DNA of 64,000 bases, taken from contig JAJKJU010000006.1 of the NCBI GenBank assembly GCA_021153565.1, positions 1-64,000 of the forward strand, read 5' to 3'. Positions within the stretch are counted from its first letter, which is position 1; the number at the start of each line of letters is the position of its first letter. Shown one piece after another: positions 36,848 to 46,625 of the stretch. Both the position numbers and the translations under genes were made by a program. The stretch is from Rhizobacter sp. (GTDB taxonomy: Bacteria; Pseudomonadota; Gammaproteobacteria; Burkholderiales; Burkholderiaceae_C). The notes under the pieces are model-generated. The model made no database searches. It worked only from the letters and a program-made list of their open reading frames with translations, and had not been told where the DNA came from.

Positions 36848-39037
36848 CTAGTTCTTCGGAGTCGTGGCCGGGGCGGAACCCGGCGCAGAGGCTGGCGCCG
36901 TTGGCGGCAGCAAGGTCTGCAACGGTGGCACCACCGGCGCTTCGTTGATGGGCACGACCACGCTCTTCGATGGCTGGGTATTCTGCTGCAGCGCGCGGAT
37001 CGCGTCGTAGCGGTCGAGCGTGAGCGTGTTCGACGCATCCTGCGTGCGAACGATGATCGGCCGCAGGAAGACCATCAGGTTGCTCTTGGTGCGCGAACGG
37101 GTGTCGGTCTTGAACAGGTTGCCGACCACGGGAATGTCGCCGAGGAAGGGCACCTTGCTGACGCCGCCGCTGTATTCGTCTTTGAGCAGGCCGCCGAGCA
37201 CCATGATCTGGCCATCGTCCACGACAACGTTGGTCTCGATGTAGCTCTTGTCGGTGGTGAGGCCTTGCGGCGAAGACTTGCTGGACGCGTCGACCGAGGA
37301 GTTTTCCTGGTAGATCGTCATGCGCACCGTGCCGGCTTCGCCCACCTGTGGCTTGATGCGCAGCGTGAGACCCACGTCCTTGCGCTCGATGGTCTGGAAG
37401 GGGTTGGCTGCGCTGCCGCTCGCGCCGGTGTTGGTGAACGAGCCGGTAATGAACGGCACGTTCTGGCCGATGACGATCTTCGCTTCCTCGTTGTCCAGTG
37501 TGACGAGGTTCGGCGTGGACAGCACGTTGCCATCGGTCTTGGTTTCGAGGAAGTGAGCCAGCGCCGCCAGTGTGTAGACGCCGCCGAACTGTCGCACGAT
37601 GCCTACGTTCAGTCCGTTGGACGGCGCAGAGGTGAGGTTGCCTGTGCCGATCTGCGTGGCCAGCCCGATGATGTTATTGCCGCTCTCTGACGCGCCGAAG
37701 TTGGTGCCTCCGATGCCAACGGTCTTGCCGCCCGTGCTGTTGAACGGGCCTTGCCACTGGAAGCCGAACTCCGCAGCCTTGGTCGCGTCGACCTTGATGA
37801 TCATCGACTCGATATAGACCTGTGCACGGCGCGAATCGAGCTGGTCGATCACGGCACGAAGCTGCCGGTACATCGGCTCAGCCGCGGTGATGATGAGGGA
37901 GTTGGTCGACGGATCCGCCTGCACGAAGCCGCCAGTGGAAGGGCCCGCCGACGCGGTGATCGGTGCCGTGGCCTGAGGCGAGCCGCCCATGCCGGACTGC
38001 GTGGTCTGCGTGGTCTGGAGTGTGTTGCCTGCCGGCGTGGTCGACGTGGTCGAACTCACGCTCGACGAGCCGCCACCGCCGCTGCTGTAGGCAGCGCGCA
38101 GCACTGCAGCGAGCTTCACGGCGTCGGCATTCTTCAGGTACACGACCCAGATGTTGCCCAGCGGGTTGTTCCCCGCGATCGGTCGATCGAGCTTGTCTAC
38201 CAGGGCACGAATGGCCGACAAGCGCGCCGGATTCGGGGCTCGCACCAGCAGCGAATTGCTGCGCGGATCGACGAGGATTGACGCAGCGCCAGCCCCTGCA
38301 ACGCCTGGCACATTGGGGCCGCCCGCCGACGGGTCGGTGAGCCGCTGCACCAGTACCGCGATGTCTGAGGCCACCGCGTGCTGCAGCGGAATCACCTCTA
38401 CGTCGCCGGACACTGGCGTGTCCATGGCCGCAATGATCTTCGCAATGCGCAGCAGGTTGTCCGCGTAGTCGGTGATGACCAGCGAGTTGTTGCCCGGGTT
38501 CGCGTTGATCGTGTTGTTGGGGCTGATGAGCGGGCGCAGCACCGGCACGAGGTTGTTCGCGTTCTCGTGGTTGAGCTTGAAGATCTGCGTAATGACCTGG
38601 TCGCCGCGGCGTGCCACGTCGCCGATGGATACCGTGCTCGCCTGAAGCTTCGCATCGGCTTCCGGCACGACCTTGTAAATGCCGCCCGACTCCACGACGG
38701 TGAAGCCGAGGCCACGCAGCGCGGCGAGGAAGTTGAGGTAGGCCTCGCGCGGCGTCAGCGGCTCTTCGCTGTAGAGCGTGATAGTGCCCTTGACGCGCGG
38801 ATCGACCACGAACTGCTGCTTCAGGATGGCTGCCATCGCGCGAGTGACGCCTTCAATGTCGGCATTCACGAAGTTGAGCGTGACGGGTTCCCCCTTGAAC
38901 TTGCTGTTCGCCGACTGCGCGTAGACAACGGGCGTGACGGCCATCGACAGGCACAGTAGTGCGGCAAGGCTGCGCGTCCCAAGCCGTCGCGGCAGCGTCT
39001 GCCAGTAGGTCGATGGTTTGCGATGCTTCATGGTCAT
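36848..39037 (-). CDS. gspD: type II secretion system secretin GspD
   Basis: 729 residues. A long signal peptide (about 1-40, ending TPVVYAQS) precedes N0 ([20 protein letters not shown]), three N1-N3 domains, with a Ser/Gly/Thr-rich linker in the third (about 308-345), and the C-terminal secretin domain with [11 protein letters not shown] and [15 protein letters not shown]. The C-terminus is proline/alanine-rich. It forms the outer-membrane channel. The start ATG overlaps the gspN stop (ATGA). A second secretin, PilQ, is encoded at 61.7 kb. Confidence 0.97.
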   Translation of the reverse strand: MTMKHRKPSTYWQTLPRRLGTRSLAALLCLSMAVTPVVYAQSANSKFKGEPVTLNFVNADIEGVTRAMAAILKQQFVVDPRVKGTITLYSEEPLTPREAYLNFLAALRGLGFTVVESGGIYKVVPEADAKLQASTVSIGDVARRGDQVITQIFKLNHENANNLVPVLRPLISPNNTINANPGNNSLVITDYADNLLRIAKIIAAMDTPVSGDVEVIPLQHAVASDIAVLVQRLTDPSAGGPNVPGVAGAGAASILVDPRSNSLLVRAPNPARLSAIRALVDKLDRPIAGNNPLGNIWVVYLKNADAVKLAAVLRAAYSSGGGGSSSVSSTTSTTPAGNTLQTTQTTQSGMGGSPQATAPITASAGPSTGGFVQADPSTNSLIITAAEPMYRQLRAVIDQLDSRRAQVYIESMIIKVDATKAAEFGFQWQGPFNSTGGKTVGIGGTNFGASESGNNIIGLATQIGTGNLTSAPSNGLNVGIVRQFGGVYTLAALAHFLETKTDGNVLSTPNLVTLDNEEAKIVIGQNVPFITGSFTNTGASGSAANPFQTIERKDVGLTLRIKPQVGEAGTVRMTIYQENSSVDASSKSSPQGLTTDKSYIETNVVVDDGQIMVLGGLLKDEYSGGVSKVPFLGDIPVVGNLFKTDTRSRTKSNLMVFLRPIIVRTQDASNTLTLDRYDAIRALQQNTQPSKSVVVPINEAPVVPPLQTLLPPTAPASAPGSAPATTPKN

Positions 39038-39933
39038 CCGATCGAAATGACGGACCGCGCGCCTTCGCGCCGTCCGATGATGTTCAAGAGATTCGAGAGT
39101 GCGGCATCGTCGCCGGTGGCTGCGCGCGCTTCGCCGCGGAAGCGCACCTTGCCGGCGGTCCAGGTGCCGTTACCCGAGAGTTGCAGCGCACCTTCAAGCG
39201 TCGAAAGGGTCATGGTCGGCGCGCCGGAGGCGCCATCGCCCGCGAGGTGCAGCCGGTAGCTGCCCAGGGAGTCGAGCGTGGAGACGCGCGAAGATGCATT
39301 GATGAATTCGATGTCCGTGCTGCCCTTCATGCTCGATCGGCCCTGCGCCGTTTCGATCGTGAAGCCGGGCGAGGTGAGCCGCACCGAGCCCCCTAGCTGC
39401 AAGGTGTTGAACGGCGTGCCAAATCCAGCGAGCCACGCGCTCGGCCACTGCCCGATCCAGTTCCCTGGCGGCGGGTCCATTTTGATCGTCGTGCTCCCGA
39501 TGCCTGGACGAAACTGCAGTGCGACAGTGCCATTGAGACAACAGTCATGCCGGGCGCGAAGTTCGAACGCCAGGCCCTTCATGCCCATGGTCCATTCGAG
39601 CCGGCCGGGCAGGGCGCTGGCGTCACGGCTTTCCATTCCGCCGCTGAGCACCGGCACGGCACTGCCGGACCAGACCGTGCCGCGCGCTTCGGCGAGCAGC
39701 AGTCGCTGGTTCGTGGCCGAGGCAACGGCACTCGCAAGCCATGCCGCAGGTGCAAACGCAACAAGTCCCACGACCGTGCCGACCATGCCGCCGAAGATGC
39801 CCCAGCGCAGTGCCGCGCTGCGCGACTTGTCCCATGCAATTTCAGCGAATGTGGATTCACCCCATCCCGTGGCGGCGACGGTATTACTCCAGCCGCGGCG
39901 CGAGCCTTTGCGGCGCAAGATGGAACGAATCAC
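39034..39933 (-). CDS. gspN: type II secretion system protein GspN
   Basis: 299 residues, GTG start at 39933. One membrane span at about residues 43-66 (RWGIFGGMVGTVVGLVAFAP), then a periplasmic domain containing LLLAEARGTVWSGSAVPVLS and LEWTMGMKGLAFEL, typical of GspN. GspN is an accessory component found in only some type II systems, and its role is poorly defined. It overlaps gspM and gspD by 4 bases each. Confidence 0.92.
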   Translation of the reverse strand: MIRSILRRKGSRRGWSNTVAATGWGESTFAEIAWDKSRSAALRWGIFGGMVGTVVGLVAFAPAAWLASAVASATNQRLLLAEARGTVWSGSAVPVLSGGMESRDASALPGRLEWTMGMKGLAFELRARHDCCLNGTVALQFRPGIGSTTIKMDPPPGNWIGQWPSAWLAGFGTPFNTLQLGGSVRLTSPGFTIETAQGRSSMKGSTDIEFINASSRVSTLDSLGSYRLHLAGDGASGAPTMTLSTLEGALQLSGNGTWTAGKVRFRGEARAATGDDAALSNLLNIIGRREGARSVISIG

Positions 39934-40445
39934 GAGCCGGCTCCTATCGTCACGATCACCGTTCCGGCGTAGCCCTGCGGATTTCGCGTGAGCGTTACCT
40001 CGACCGGTCGTGCGCGCGATGCGCTTCGCGCCTCGCTCAACCAGTCACGCAAGGCATCTCCCGACACCCCGGCAAGCGTGAGCGTTGCGCGATCGCCCTG
40101 GACGCTGATGCTTGCACCGGCCCCAAGTCGCCCCGTCGCCGCCTTGAGCGGCTCGACGGCTTGCGCGACAGACACCTCGGGTGCGCCGCGAAGCGTCTTG
40201 GACTCGATCGCGAGTCTCTGCATGTTCTGCAACTGTCCCTCGAGGCGGTCGAGCGCAGCGGGCGCCTCCCGCGCGGTGCGCCATGCGGGCGCTACGAAGA
40301 TGAGCCAGACGATGAAAGCCACCAGCACTGTCACGCCAAGGCCGACCGCCAGGCGTTCACGCTGGCCCATCCCGCGCCATTTGGCGGTGAGTTGAGTGTG
40401 CGCGGCGGCGATCGCCGGCGGCAGGGTCAGGGCACGCGTGTTCAT
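39930..40445 (-). CDS. gspM: type II secretion system protein GspM
   Basis: 171 residues. One membrane span (about 33-53, LAVGLGVTVLVAFIVWLIFV) follows a short cytosolic segment with GMGQRERLAVG. The periplasmic part is a ferredoxin-like fold, with ISVQGDRATLTLAGVSGDAL and RPVEVTLTRNPQGYAGTV. It dimerises with GspL in the assembly platform. Overlaps of 4 bases link it with gspL and gspN. Confidence 0.92.
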   Translation of the reverse strand: MNTRALTLPPAIAAAHTQLTAKWRGMGQRERLAVGLGVTVLVAFIVWLIFVAPAWRTAREAPAALDRLEGQLQNMQRLAIESKTLRGAPEVSVAQAVEPLKAATGRLGAGASISVQGDRATLTLAGVSGDALRDWLSEARSASRARPVEVTLTRNPQGYAGTVIVTIGAGS

Positions 40446-41716
40446 GACGCCGCTCCGGTGGGGCTGCGGGACAAAGTCACGCGGCCGTCGTTGGTCGATT
40501 CGGCCTTCCACCCCAGCGGGCGCAGGCGGCTCTTGAACTGCTCCAGTTGCGGCTCCTTCCAACCCACGGTTGCAAGCGTCAGCTTGCCGTTTTCGTATTT
40601 CAAGTTCTCGACCGGCGGCTGATCGGCCGGCCACGCGGCGGCGGCGGCTTGCAGCATGGGTTCGAAATCGGTGTCGCCGGGTCTGCCTGCGCGCAGGCGC
40701 AGAAGGTCGGTTTCGCGTTGCATCACGAGTCCGGGATCCAGGCGGATAGAGTTTTCGGGTACGCGCGGGAAGGTCGACTTGACGATGCCGATCGCCGCTT
40801 CGCGCTTGGCATTGATGGCCGCCTTCAGGTTCCAGGACCAGAGGTTGAGTCCGACGATCTGCGCGATCACGAGGGCCGCCATGCCCACACGCACGGGCCG
40901 CCATGCCGGGCTCAGGAACTTCTTCCAGCTGTCGCGAAGTGCACGCGTGCCGCGATTGCGCCGGGCCAGGGTGAACTGACGCAGGTTCCACAGCGTACGA
41001 GCCGCCTGAAGCAGCCGCTGAGCCGGCGGCATGACATTGACGGGGGTACCGAGCCACCGCTCCGCGGCCGCTGCCGCGCCGGGCGTGGCGCTCCAGCGCG
41101 TACCGTGTGGCGTGGGGGCCGGGACGAGAGTTCGCGCCAGCCCGCCGTGCAGACTAAGGCAGGCCACGCCGTCAGGATGCGACCAAGTGAGCAAGATGCC
41201 ATCCTCGCCGCCGCCGTTGTCATGCGAATCGGTTTCCGCGAAATGCCCGCCGGGCGGATCGTCCGGCCAGGCGTTGGGCACGACGCGGTCGACGAAGACG
41301 TTGGCCTTTTCGAGCGCGGCCAGCTCGGCGCGCAGCCAGCCGTGGTCCATCGCTGCAATCCAGGTTGGCTGCCCGGGTGCCGCTTCCGGGGCCACCGCGA
41401 AGTGCATCAGATCGGCGTCCTCAAGGACATGTTCTTCAAGTACGCCCACCAGGGCCGTGCGCATCCGCGCGGCAGGGGCTTTGGGCAGGGTGATGCGGTG
41501 CCAGCTCACATCAGCGTCGGCCAGCACTGCAACGATGGTCTCTGCCTTCGGCAGAAGCGATGCGGCGCACTGCCCCTGGGACTCCAGGAAAAGGCCGTCC
41601 GGACTGAGTGCGTAGACGAACTCTTCGGTCAGGCGCGTGCCTTCGCTGCTGCTGCCGAGCGAACCGCTCGCGCGCAACCTGCGGCGGGGAGAAATCTGAA
41701 TGACGAGGATCGACAT
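40442..41716 (-). CDS. gspL: type II secretion system protein GspL
   Basis: 424 residues. An actin-like cytosolic domain (about 1-260, with DVSWHRITLPKAPAARMR and LEEHVLEDADLMHFAV), a membrane span near residues 277-300 (VGMAALVIAQIVGLNLWSW), and a periplasmic ferredoxin-like domain (LENLKYENGKLTLATV-like segment at 370-385). It links GspE to GspM and GspF. It follows gspK by 101 bases, a little further than the other gsp genes, so a separate start of transcription is possible. Confidence 0.93.
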   Translation of the reverse strand: MSILVIQISPRRRLRASGSLGSSSEGTRLTEEFVYALSPDGLFLESQGQCAASLLPKAETIVAVLADADVSWHRITLPKAPAARMRTALVGVLEEHVLEDADLMHFAVAPEAAPGQPTWIAAMDHGWLRAELAALEKANVFVDRVVPNAWPDDPPGGHFAETDSHDNGGGEDGILLTWSHPDGVACLSLHGGLARTLVPAPTPHGTRWSATPGAAAAAERWLGTPVNVMPPAQRLLQAARTLWNLRQFTLARRNRGTRALRDSWKKFLSPAWRPVRVGMAALVIAQIVGLNLWSWNLKAAINAKREAAIGIVKSTFPRVPENSIRLDPGLVMQRETDLLRLRAGRPGDTDFEPMLQAAAAAWPADQPPVENLKYENGKLTLATVGWKEPQLEQFKSRLRPLGWKAESTNDGRVTLSRSPTGAAS

Positions 41717-41817
41717 GGATGGTGCAGCCGGGCGGGGCGAAGACTACCGCAAATCAAGGACTTACGGCATGTTGTTGTAGCACGGTCGCAGCATTGTGAC
41801 TTGTGTTACGCGGGGCG

Positions 41818-42783
41818 CTATTCCGAGGAATCCCGGCTATTTTCACGCTGACGAGACAAGACAGCGATGGTCGTACCCCGGCGCTCCATGAGAGAACTCT
41901 CTTCGAGCATGCGATCGGCCAAGCGCAGCCGGCCGCGGACTTCGAAGAATGCCGAGGAGACACTGACCTGGGATGGGAGCACGGCGTCGGCAATGCTCTT
42001 GGGCACGAGGGCCAGCATTTCCGCCGTGCTCTTGAAGTAGTTGCGCTGGCGAGTCTGGACAATTCTTTGAGCCGTTCCCCGGTCAAGGCCCGGGATGGCC
42101 GCGAGCAAGACTTCAGGCGATGCCGTGTTGACGTTGACCGGCGTGGGCATTGGCAGGATGGTGATATAGGGCTTCATGAGGTGAATGGAGTCGGCATCAA
42201 CGCCCAGCCAGGCGAGTTGAGACACGTCGCGCGGCAAAAGTGGCGCGGTTTGCGAAGTATTGCCGCTTGCGGACGGGCTGATCGAGTCGTGCAGGCCGGC
42301 GGCAATGCGGTCGGCCACACCCGCCCCGACGTTGAGGGCTTGCAGGAGGTTCTTCAGCGCGTTGACCTCGGTGGCCGACACCTTACCCGTGCTGTCGACC
42401 AGATTGCGCAGGTTGTAGCGCGACTGCACGTCGGTGATGCTGCCCGACAGGAAGGCCTCGGGCCCGGTGTCGGTGTTGTTGTCCTTGTCTGCTGCGAGAA
42501 ATGTGGACAGCCGGGCCTCGGCCAGAGGCACAGCCCAGGGTTCGCCGAGATGGTCCACGCCGCCGGTTTTGGCGTCTTCTGCCAGGATGAGCTTGGCCCA
42601 GTCGGCCGCCCCGGAGAGGATCCAGGACGATTGGAGGCGAGCACGTTCGGCCACCTCGACCTGAACGGCGCGCCACTGCTGCCACACCATGGATGCGGCG
42701 AGAGTGGTGATGAGCGTGACGATGATCATCGCGGTGAGCAAGGCCGCGCCGCGTTGATTGCGAGGGTGGATCGTGCGCATCAT
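41818..42783 (-). CDS. gspK: type II secretion minor pseudopilin GspK
   Basis: 321 residues. N-terminus MMRTIHPRNQRGAALLTAMI with the short prepilin leader and hydrophobic helix, but the leader cleavage site is G-A and lacks the F and E5 usually seen, a normal GspK feature. The large globular domain includes DVQSRYNLRNLV and PMPTPVNVNTASPEVLLAAI, which match the calcium-binding alpha domain. It caps the pseudopilus tip with GspI and GspJ. The start overlaps the gspJ stop by 4 bases. Confidence 0.93.
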   Translation of the reverse strand: MMRTIHPRNQRGAALLTAMIIVTLITTLAASMVWQQWRAVQVEVAERARLQSSWILSGAADWAKLILAEDAKTGGVDHLGEPWAVPLAEARLSTFLAADKDNNTDTGPEAFLSGSITDVQSRYNLRNLVDSTGKVSATEVNALKNLLQALNVGAGVADRIAAGLHDSISPSASGNTSQTAPLLPRDVSQLAWLGVDADSIHLMKPYITILPMPTPVNVNTASPEVLLAAIPGLDRGTAQRIVQTRQRNYFKSTAEMLALVPKSIADAVLPSQVSVSSAFFEVRGRLRLADRMLEESSLMERRGTTIAVLSRQRENSRDSSE

Positions 42784-43454
42784 GGTCCGAGCGCCACGTC
42801 GCGCATGAGGCTGCCATTCATGTCGCCGCCCGAGAATTCGAGCACCAGGCGCACGCCGCTCGGCAAAGCCTGCCGTTGTGTGGGGGCGGGTGCGCTGGCG
42901 CTTCCCGCCGGTTGCCCCGCCTGCTGGTCGCCAGTAGATTGGCAGTTGCTCCAGGAGCCCCAGTAGCAGTACATCTGCCATTGGTTGATCCCCTTGAGCG
43001 TTTTTAACTGCCCGGTTTCCAGGCCCTGGAACTGCTGTGTGCGCATCCAGAGATCCTGCAACTCGCCGTTCGTGACGACGGCAGGGCTCGCCCAACGCAA
43101 CCAGGTGCCGCCTCCGGATGTGCCTTCTGCGGCCGGCTTCAGCGACCAGGTGACGATCTGCAAGCCGCGTTCAGCGCGGCGCGTCATGCGTGCGGTGCTG
43201 CCATCGAAGGTGAGTCCGGGAACGGCAGTCGTCTCCTGGATCGCGGCGAGATCCTGCTCCCATTGGGCGATGACGGTGTTCAGCCGCAGGGTTTGTTCGA
43301 GCCGTGCCTGGCTGAATCCGCGTGCCTTCACGATGCCGTCGACGCCTTGCCACGCCATGACGGCAAGCATCGCCATGATCATCATTGCGACCATCACTTC
43401 TATGAGGGTGAAGCCGCTCGATGCGCTTGCCGTTGAGTGAGGCGTCGTGCTCAT
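42780..43454 (-). CDS. gspJ: type II secretion minor pseudopilin GspJ
   Basis: 224 residues. Prepilin leader MSTTPHSTASASSG followed by FTLIEVMVAMMIMAMLAVMA: cleavage after glycine, methylated F, and E5. The globular part has RLNTVIAQWEQDLAAIQ and RRAERGLQIVTWSL as in other GspJ proteins; it contains a Gln/Pro/Ala-rich insertion near residues 170-193. Forms the tip complex with GspI and GspK. Confidence 0.93.
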   Translation of the reverse strand: MSTTPHSTASASSGFTLIEVMVAMMIMAMLAVMAWQGVDGIVKARGFSQARLEQTLRLNTVIAQWEQDLAAIQETTAVPGLTFDGSTARMTRRAERGLQIVTWSLKPAAEGTSGGGTWLRWASPAVVTNGELQDLWMRTQQFQGLETGQLKTLKGINQWQMYCYWGSWSNCQSTGDQQAGQPAGSASAPAPTQRQALPSGVRLVLEFSGGDMNGSLMRDVALGP

Positions 43455-43822
43455 TTCCGCATCACCGTCGAGACAGTGAGAATTGGTTGCCCACCATCGG
43501 TGAACATCTGCGCGTCGACGCGGCGGAAGTTGATGTTCGGCGTCGGACGGATGATGAGTTTGCCCTTGTATGTGCGCCCCATCTGCTCACAGGTGAAGTC
43601 GCTGTCGCCAATGGACAGGCCCGGGTGCAGGAGCTTGAGGCTGATCAGCTGGTTGTCGGCGCACCATTGGCCGAAGCTTGCATCGGTCAGCCGCTCTGCG
43701 TTGTAGGCGAGCGAGCCGGCTGCCTTGATGCCGGCGCCGAGGGTGATCGCCACGATGGCGAGGGCAACCAGCACTTCGATGAGCGTGAAACCGCGCGAGG
43801 AGACGGGGTGACGGAGTTTCAT
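43451..43822 (-). CDS. gspI: type II secretion minor pseudopilin GspI
   Basis: 123 residues. Leader MKLRHPVSSRG, then FTLIEVLVALAIVAITLGAG. The globular part includes ADNQLISLKLLHPGLSIGDS and is short, as usual. Two cysteines (C80-type position in DFTCEQMG and in QWCADNQ) may form a disulfide. Overlaps both neighbours by 4 bases. Confidence 0.94.
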   Translation of the reverse strand: MKLRHPVSSRGFTLIEVLVALAIVAITLGAGIKAAGSLAYNAERLTDASFGQWCADNQLISLKLLHPGLSIGDSDFTCEQMGRTYKGKLIIRPTPNINFRRVDAQMFTDGGQPILTVSTVMRK

Positions 43823-44256
43823 TCGTTCACCACTTCGAATGGGCCGAGTCCATCAGTGACGAGCGTGAGGTGCCGATCTTCCAGGTTCAGCACGATGCGC
43901 TGTGCGCCGATCAGCGGCTCAGGGCCGAGCACCACCGCGCCCCCGCCGACGACTTCTGCCGAAATGCCGGGTGCGAGCCAGTTCTGCGGCATCTCGGCCG
44001 AAAGGGGCAGACCCAGGAAACGGAACTCGCTCGAACCAGCACTTCCATGCGGCTCCCATCGGACCAGGAGGCCCGAGGCGCGCGCTTCGGCGCGGGCCGA
44101 TTCGAGCAGGGCGGCGAGCCGTGCGGCCTCTTGTTCCAGTGCGGTGGCGTTGGGATCGCGGATTGCCAGACTCACAAGGCCCGAGGCCACGGCGATCAAC
44201 GCGAGGACAACGAGCAACTCGATGAGGGTGAAACCGCGGTGCCGTCGAGCGTTCAC
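43819..44256 (-). CDS. gspH: type II secretion minor pseudopilin GspH
   Basis: 145 residues from a GTG start at 44256 (VNARRHRG leader), then FTLIELLVVLALIAVASGLV. No ATG is available close to the leader in this frame, and the ribosome-binding site is poor, so the GTG is chosen because it gives a leader of the usual length. The globular domain includes AARLAALLESARAEARASGL and a C-terminal beta-rich part. It lies 49 bases after gspG. Confidence 0.9.
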   Translation of the reverse strand: MNARRHRGFTLIELLVVLALIAVASGLVSLAIRDPNATALEQEAARLAALLESARAEARASGLLVRWEPHGSAGSSEFRFLGLPLSAEMPQNWLAPGISAEVVGGGAVVLGPEPLIGAQRIVLNLEDRHLTLVTDGLGPFEVVNE

Positions 44257-44305
44257 GTCAAGACCGTTTCGCGTGGGGCATGGCGACCATCGGCACGAAT
44301 TGCTG

Positions 44306-44740
44306 CTACTGCCAGGAGCCGATGTCGGCGTTCTTGCCTTCGCCGCCCACCACGCCGTCTGCGCCCAGGCTATAGACGTCGATCTCCCCCTTGACGCCTG
44401 GATTTGCATATTGATATGCATGGCCCCAGGGATCGTTGGGTAGTTTGTCGAGGTAGGGCCGCCAATTCGACGGTACCGGGCCGGCAGTGGGCTTGGAGAC
44501 CAGCGCCTGCAGACCTTGTTCGGCTGTCGGGAAGCGCTGGTTGTCGAGCTTGTACATCTTGAGCGACTGCACCAGTGTGTTGATGTCGCTCTTCGCCCCA
44601 GTGACCTTGCCTTCATCGAGACGATCGAGCACGCTGGGCACGATCAGCGCGGACAGCACGCCGATGATGAGCAGAACGACCATCAGTTCGATCAGAGTGA
44701 AACCGCACTGGCGGCGTTGAATTGCAGGCGTTGTTCTCAT
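44306..44740 (-). CDS. gspG: type II secretion major pseudopilin GspG
   Basis: 144 residues. Leader MRTTPAIQRRQCG, then FTLIELMVVLLIIGVLSALI. The globular domain has the GspG calcium-site loop region and conserved core: AKSDINTLVQSLKMYKLDN, RFPTAEQGLQALV and LPNDPWGHAYQYANPG, and ends with GADGVVGGEGKNADIGSW. First gene of the operon, with its promoter in the 63-base gap to divergent gspC. A start five codons further up (44755) is possible. Confidence 0.96.
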   Translation of the reverse strand: MRTTPAIQRRQCGFTLIELMVVLLIIGVLSALIVPSVLDRLDEGKVTGAKSDINTLVQSLKMYKLDNQRFPTAEQGLQALVSKPTAGPVPSNWRPYLDKLPNDPWGHAYQYANPGVKGEIDVYSLGADGVVGGEGKNADIGSWQ

Positions 44741-44803
44741 GGTGGCTCGTATCATGTATCGATTTCCGGGTGCGCATTGAGTTAGTTGAATCATAATCGT
44801 CGC

Positions 44804-45445
44804 ATGCCGGCAAGACTGTCCGCTTTTGTCATCTGGGCCATTGTGGCCGCGAGCATCGCCTTTTGGGGCCTTCGGCTCTTTGTAAAGCCGCCCGTGGCGC
44901 CCGCCCACACGCAACTCGCGTCCGACTCCGGCCCCGCCCGCGTCGATCTCACACGGCTGCTCGGTGCGCCGCCGCCCGTGACAGTGGCTTCGGTTCAGGC
45001 GCCGGCCATCAGTTCCCGCTTTCAACTCACCGGTGTGATGGCGCCCAAGGAGGCCGGCCAGCAAGGCATCGCGCTCATTGCGGTGGACGGCAAGATGCCG
45101 CGTCCTTACCGCATCGGGGCGCCGATCGACGGCGAATTGGTGTTGCAGTCGGTCAGTTTGCGCACTGCATCCATCGGGCCGTCGCGCGGTTCGCCAGCTG
45201 TAGTGCTCGAATTGCCGGTGCTGCCGCCGCCTGCGACCGGGGCCTTGCCGCCTGTCGCATCGATGGTGCCGCCCACATCCGGGCCTGTTCCGCCTGTCGT
45301 CGCGGCACCCATGCCGGTGGCCCCTGTGGCTCCGGCGATGCCAGCAGTGGGCGCTCAGGGCCAGCAGCCTCCGCCTGACAGCAGATTTTCTCGAAGCGCA
45401 CGTGGCATGCAGCAACAGCAGACGCAGCCGAGCTTGACCCGGTAA
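44804..45445 (+). CDS. gspC: short type II secretion protein GspC
   Basis: 213 residues. One membrane span near the N-terminus (AFVIWAIVAASIAFWGLRLF) and a homology-region domain (SRFQLTGVMAPKEAGQQGIA and MPRPYRIGAPIDGELVLQSV), which normally contacts GspD. The PDZ or coiled-coil C-terminal domain is missing and is replaced by a proline-rich tail of about 70 residues ending in a glutamine-rich segment. It is transcribed divergently from gspG. A TTG start six codons earlier is possible. Confidence 0.88.
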   Translation: MPARLSAFVIWAIVAASIAFWGLRLFVKPPVAPAHTQLASDSGPARVDLTRLLGAPPPVTVASVQAPAISSRFQLTGVMAPKEAGQQGIALIAVDGKMPRPYRIGAPIDGELVLQSVSLRTASIGPSRGSPAVVLELPVLPPPATGALPPVASMVPPTSGPVPPVVAAPMPVAPVAPAMPAVGAQGQQPPPDSRFSRSARGMQQQQTQPSLTR

Positions 45446-45472
45446 AACGTCACCCAGGCGTCTCGCGCCGAT

Positions 45473-46516
45473 TTAAATGCTCGCCGGCTGAGACGGCCCC
45501 GGATCTTCGCCTTCCGCCACTTCGGTCAGCAAGGCGGCAGCGCTTTTCACAAGAGGCCAGGCGAGTGTGGCTCCTGTGCCGTCCATGCTTTCCATGCCAA
45601 GCTCGAGCAGGGCGGTCGTGTGGAACAGCGACAGTGCGATGTCCAGACCCTGGTGGCTGTGGCTGCGGCAGTAGATGCAGTAGTCGGTGACTGCGGGGGC
45701 GATGCGCGAGGCGACCATCAATGCGGCGCAAGCGGCCATGCCGTCCACGATGACGAGATGCCGCTTGCTGCCGGCAACCAGCATTACCCCGACCATCACC
45801 GCGACTTCGAAGCCGCCGAATGCAGCCAGCACCTCGACCGGGTCCGTGACGTCTTTGTGGCGGCCCTGAGCGCCGAAAAGCACAACCTGGAGATGAGCGA
45901 GGTCATCGGGCTTCATCGCCGGGCCGGCATTGACGAGGTCGCGTACGTTCGCACCGGTGAGTCGCGAGAGCACCAACGCTGAGCTTTCGTTCGACCCGAT
46001 ACCCAGGCCCGCGCAGGCGACCACGTTGCCGGGCAGCGCGTCGCCGATCTCCATGCCCGCGCGAATTGCGGCATGAGCCTGCTCGATGGACATGGCCGAC
46101 ACCACGCGCGAATTGCGCGTGCCGTGGGCGATCTTGCGAGCCAGAAGTCGGGCATGCGGGATCACCGGTTCCGACACGCCGCAGTCCACAACCGACAGCT
46201 CTAGACCCTGGATGCGCGCAAACACCGACACCGGCAACTGCGAAGTGAGCAGGCTGTGAACGATCTTGCCCGTGGACGCACGCCCCGGCGCGCTGATGCC
46301 GTCAACCGCGAGCCCGTGGTCGGCAGCGAACAATGCAAGCTGCGGTGCGCGAAAACGTGGCTTCAGCGTGTTCTGGATCAAGCCCAGCCGAATCGCAAGC
46401 GGCTCGAGTTCGCCCAGGGCGCCGGTCGTTTCACTGCGGCGCTTGAGCTTGTCCGCCAGCGCTTGCTCGAGCGTCGGGTTGGTCGTCGGGGCGATGAGCG
46501 AACGATTGACGGACAT
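45473..46516 (-). CDS. cobT: nicotinate-nucleotide-dimethylbenzimidazole phosphoribosyltransferase
   Basis: 347 residues. FAADHGLAVDGISAPGRAST (substrate loop), DALPGNVVACAGLGIGSNES and VIVDGMAACAALMVA match CobT/CobU of B12 lower-ligand assembly. The enzyme forms alpha-ribazole phosphate, which is joined to cobinamide-GDP by CobS. The chosen start is MSVNRSLIAPTTNPTLEQAL at 46516. No other cobalamin gene and no convincing cobalamin riboswitch is seen in the window; it is flanked by gspC and ilvA. Confidence 0.95.
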   Translation of the reverse strand: MSVNRSLIAPTTNPTLEQALADKLKRRSETTGALGELEPLAIRLGLIQNTLKPRFRAPQLALFAADHGLAVDGISAPGRASTGKIVHSLLTSQLPVSVFARIQGLELSVVDCGVSEPVIPHARLLARKIAHGTRNSRVVSAMSIEQAHAAIRAGMEIGDALPGNVVACAGLGIGSNESSALVLSRLTGANVRDLVNAGPAMKPDDLAHLQVVLFGAQGRHKDVTDPVEVLAAFGGFEVAVMVGVMLVAGSKRHLVIVDGMAACAALMVASRIAPAVTDYCIYCRSHSHQGLDIALSLFHTTALLELGMESMDGTGATLAWPLVKSAAALLTEVAEGEDPGPSQPASI

Positions 46517-46625
46517 GGGTCGGGTGTTGATCGGGTGAAGCCAGTTGCGCAGCGCCGATTGTGGGGCCGGCGACTTGCTGGGCGCAAACCGCCTCCCCGC
46601 CGTCGGGAGGATATGCAGGGTGACA

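Noticed and set aside
45473-46516. Cobalamin riboswitch upstream of cobT
   Set aside because: The roughly 110 bases between ilvA and cobT are too short for the B12 aptamer and lack its conserved boxes.
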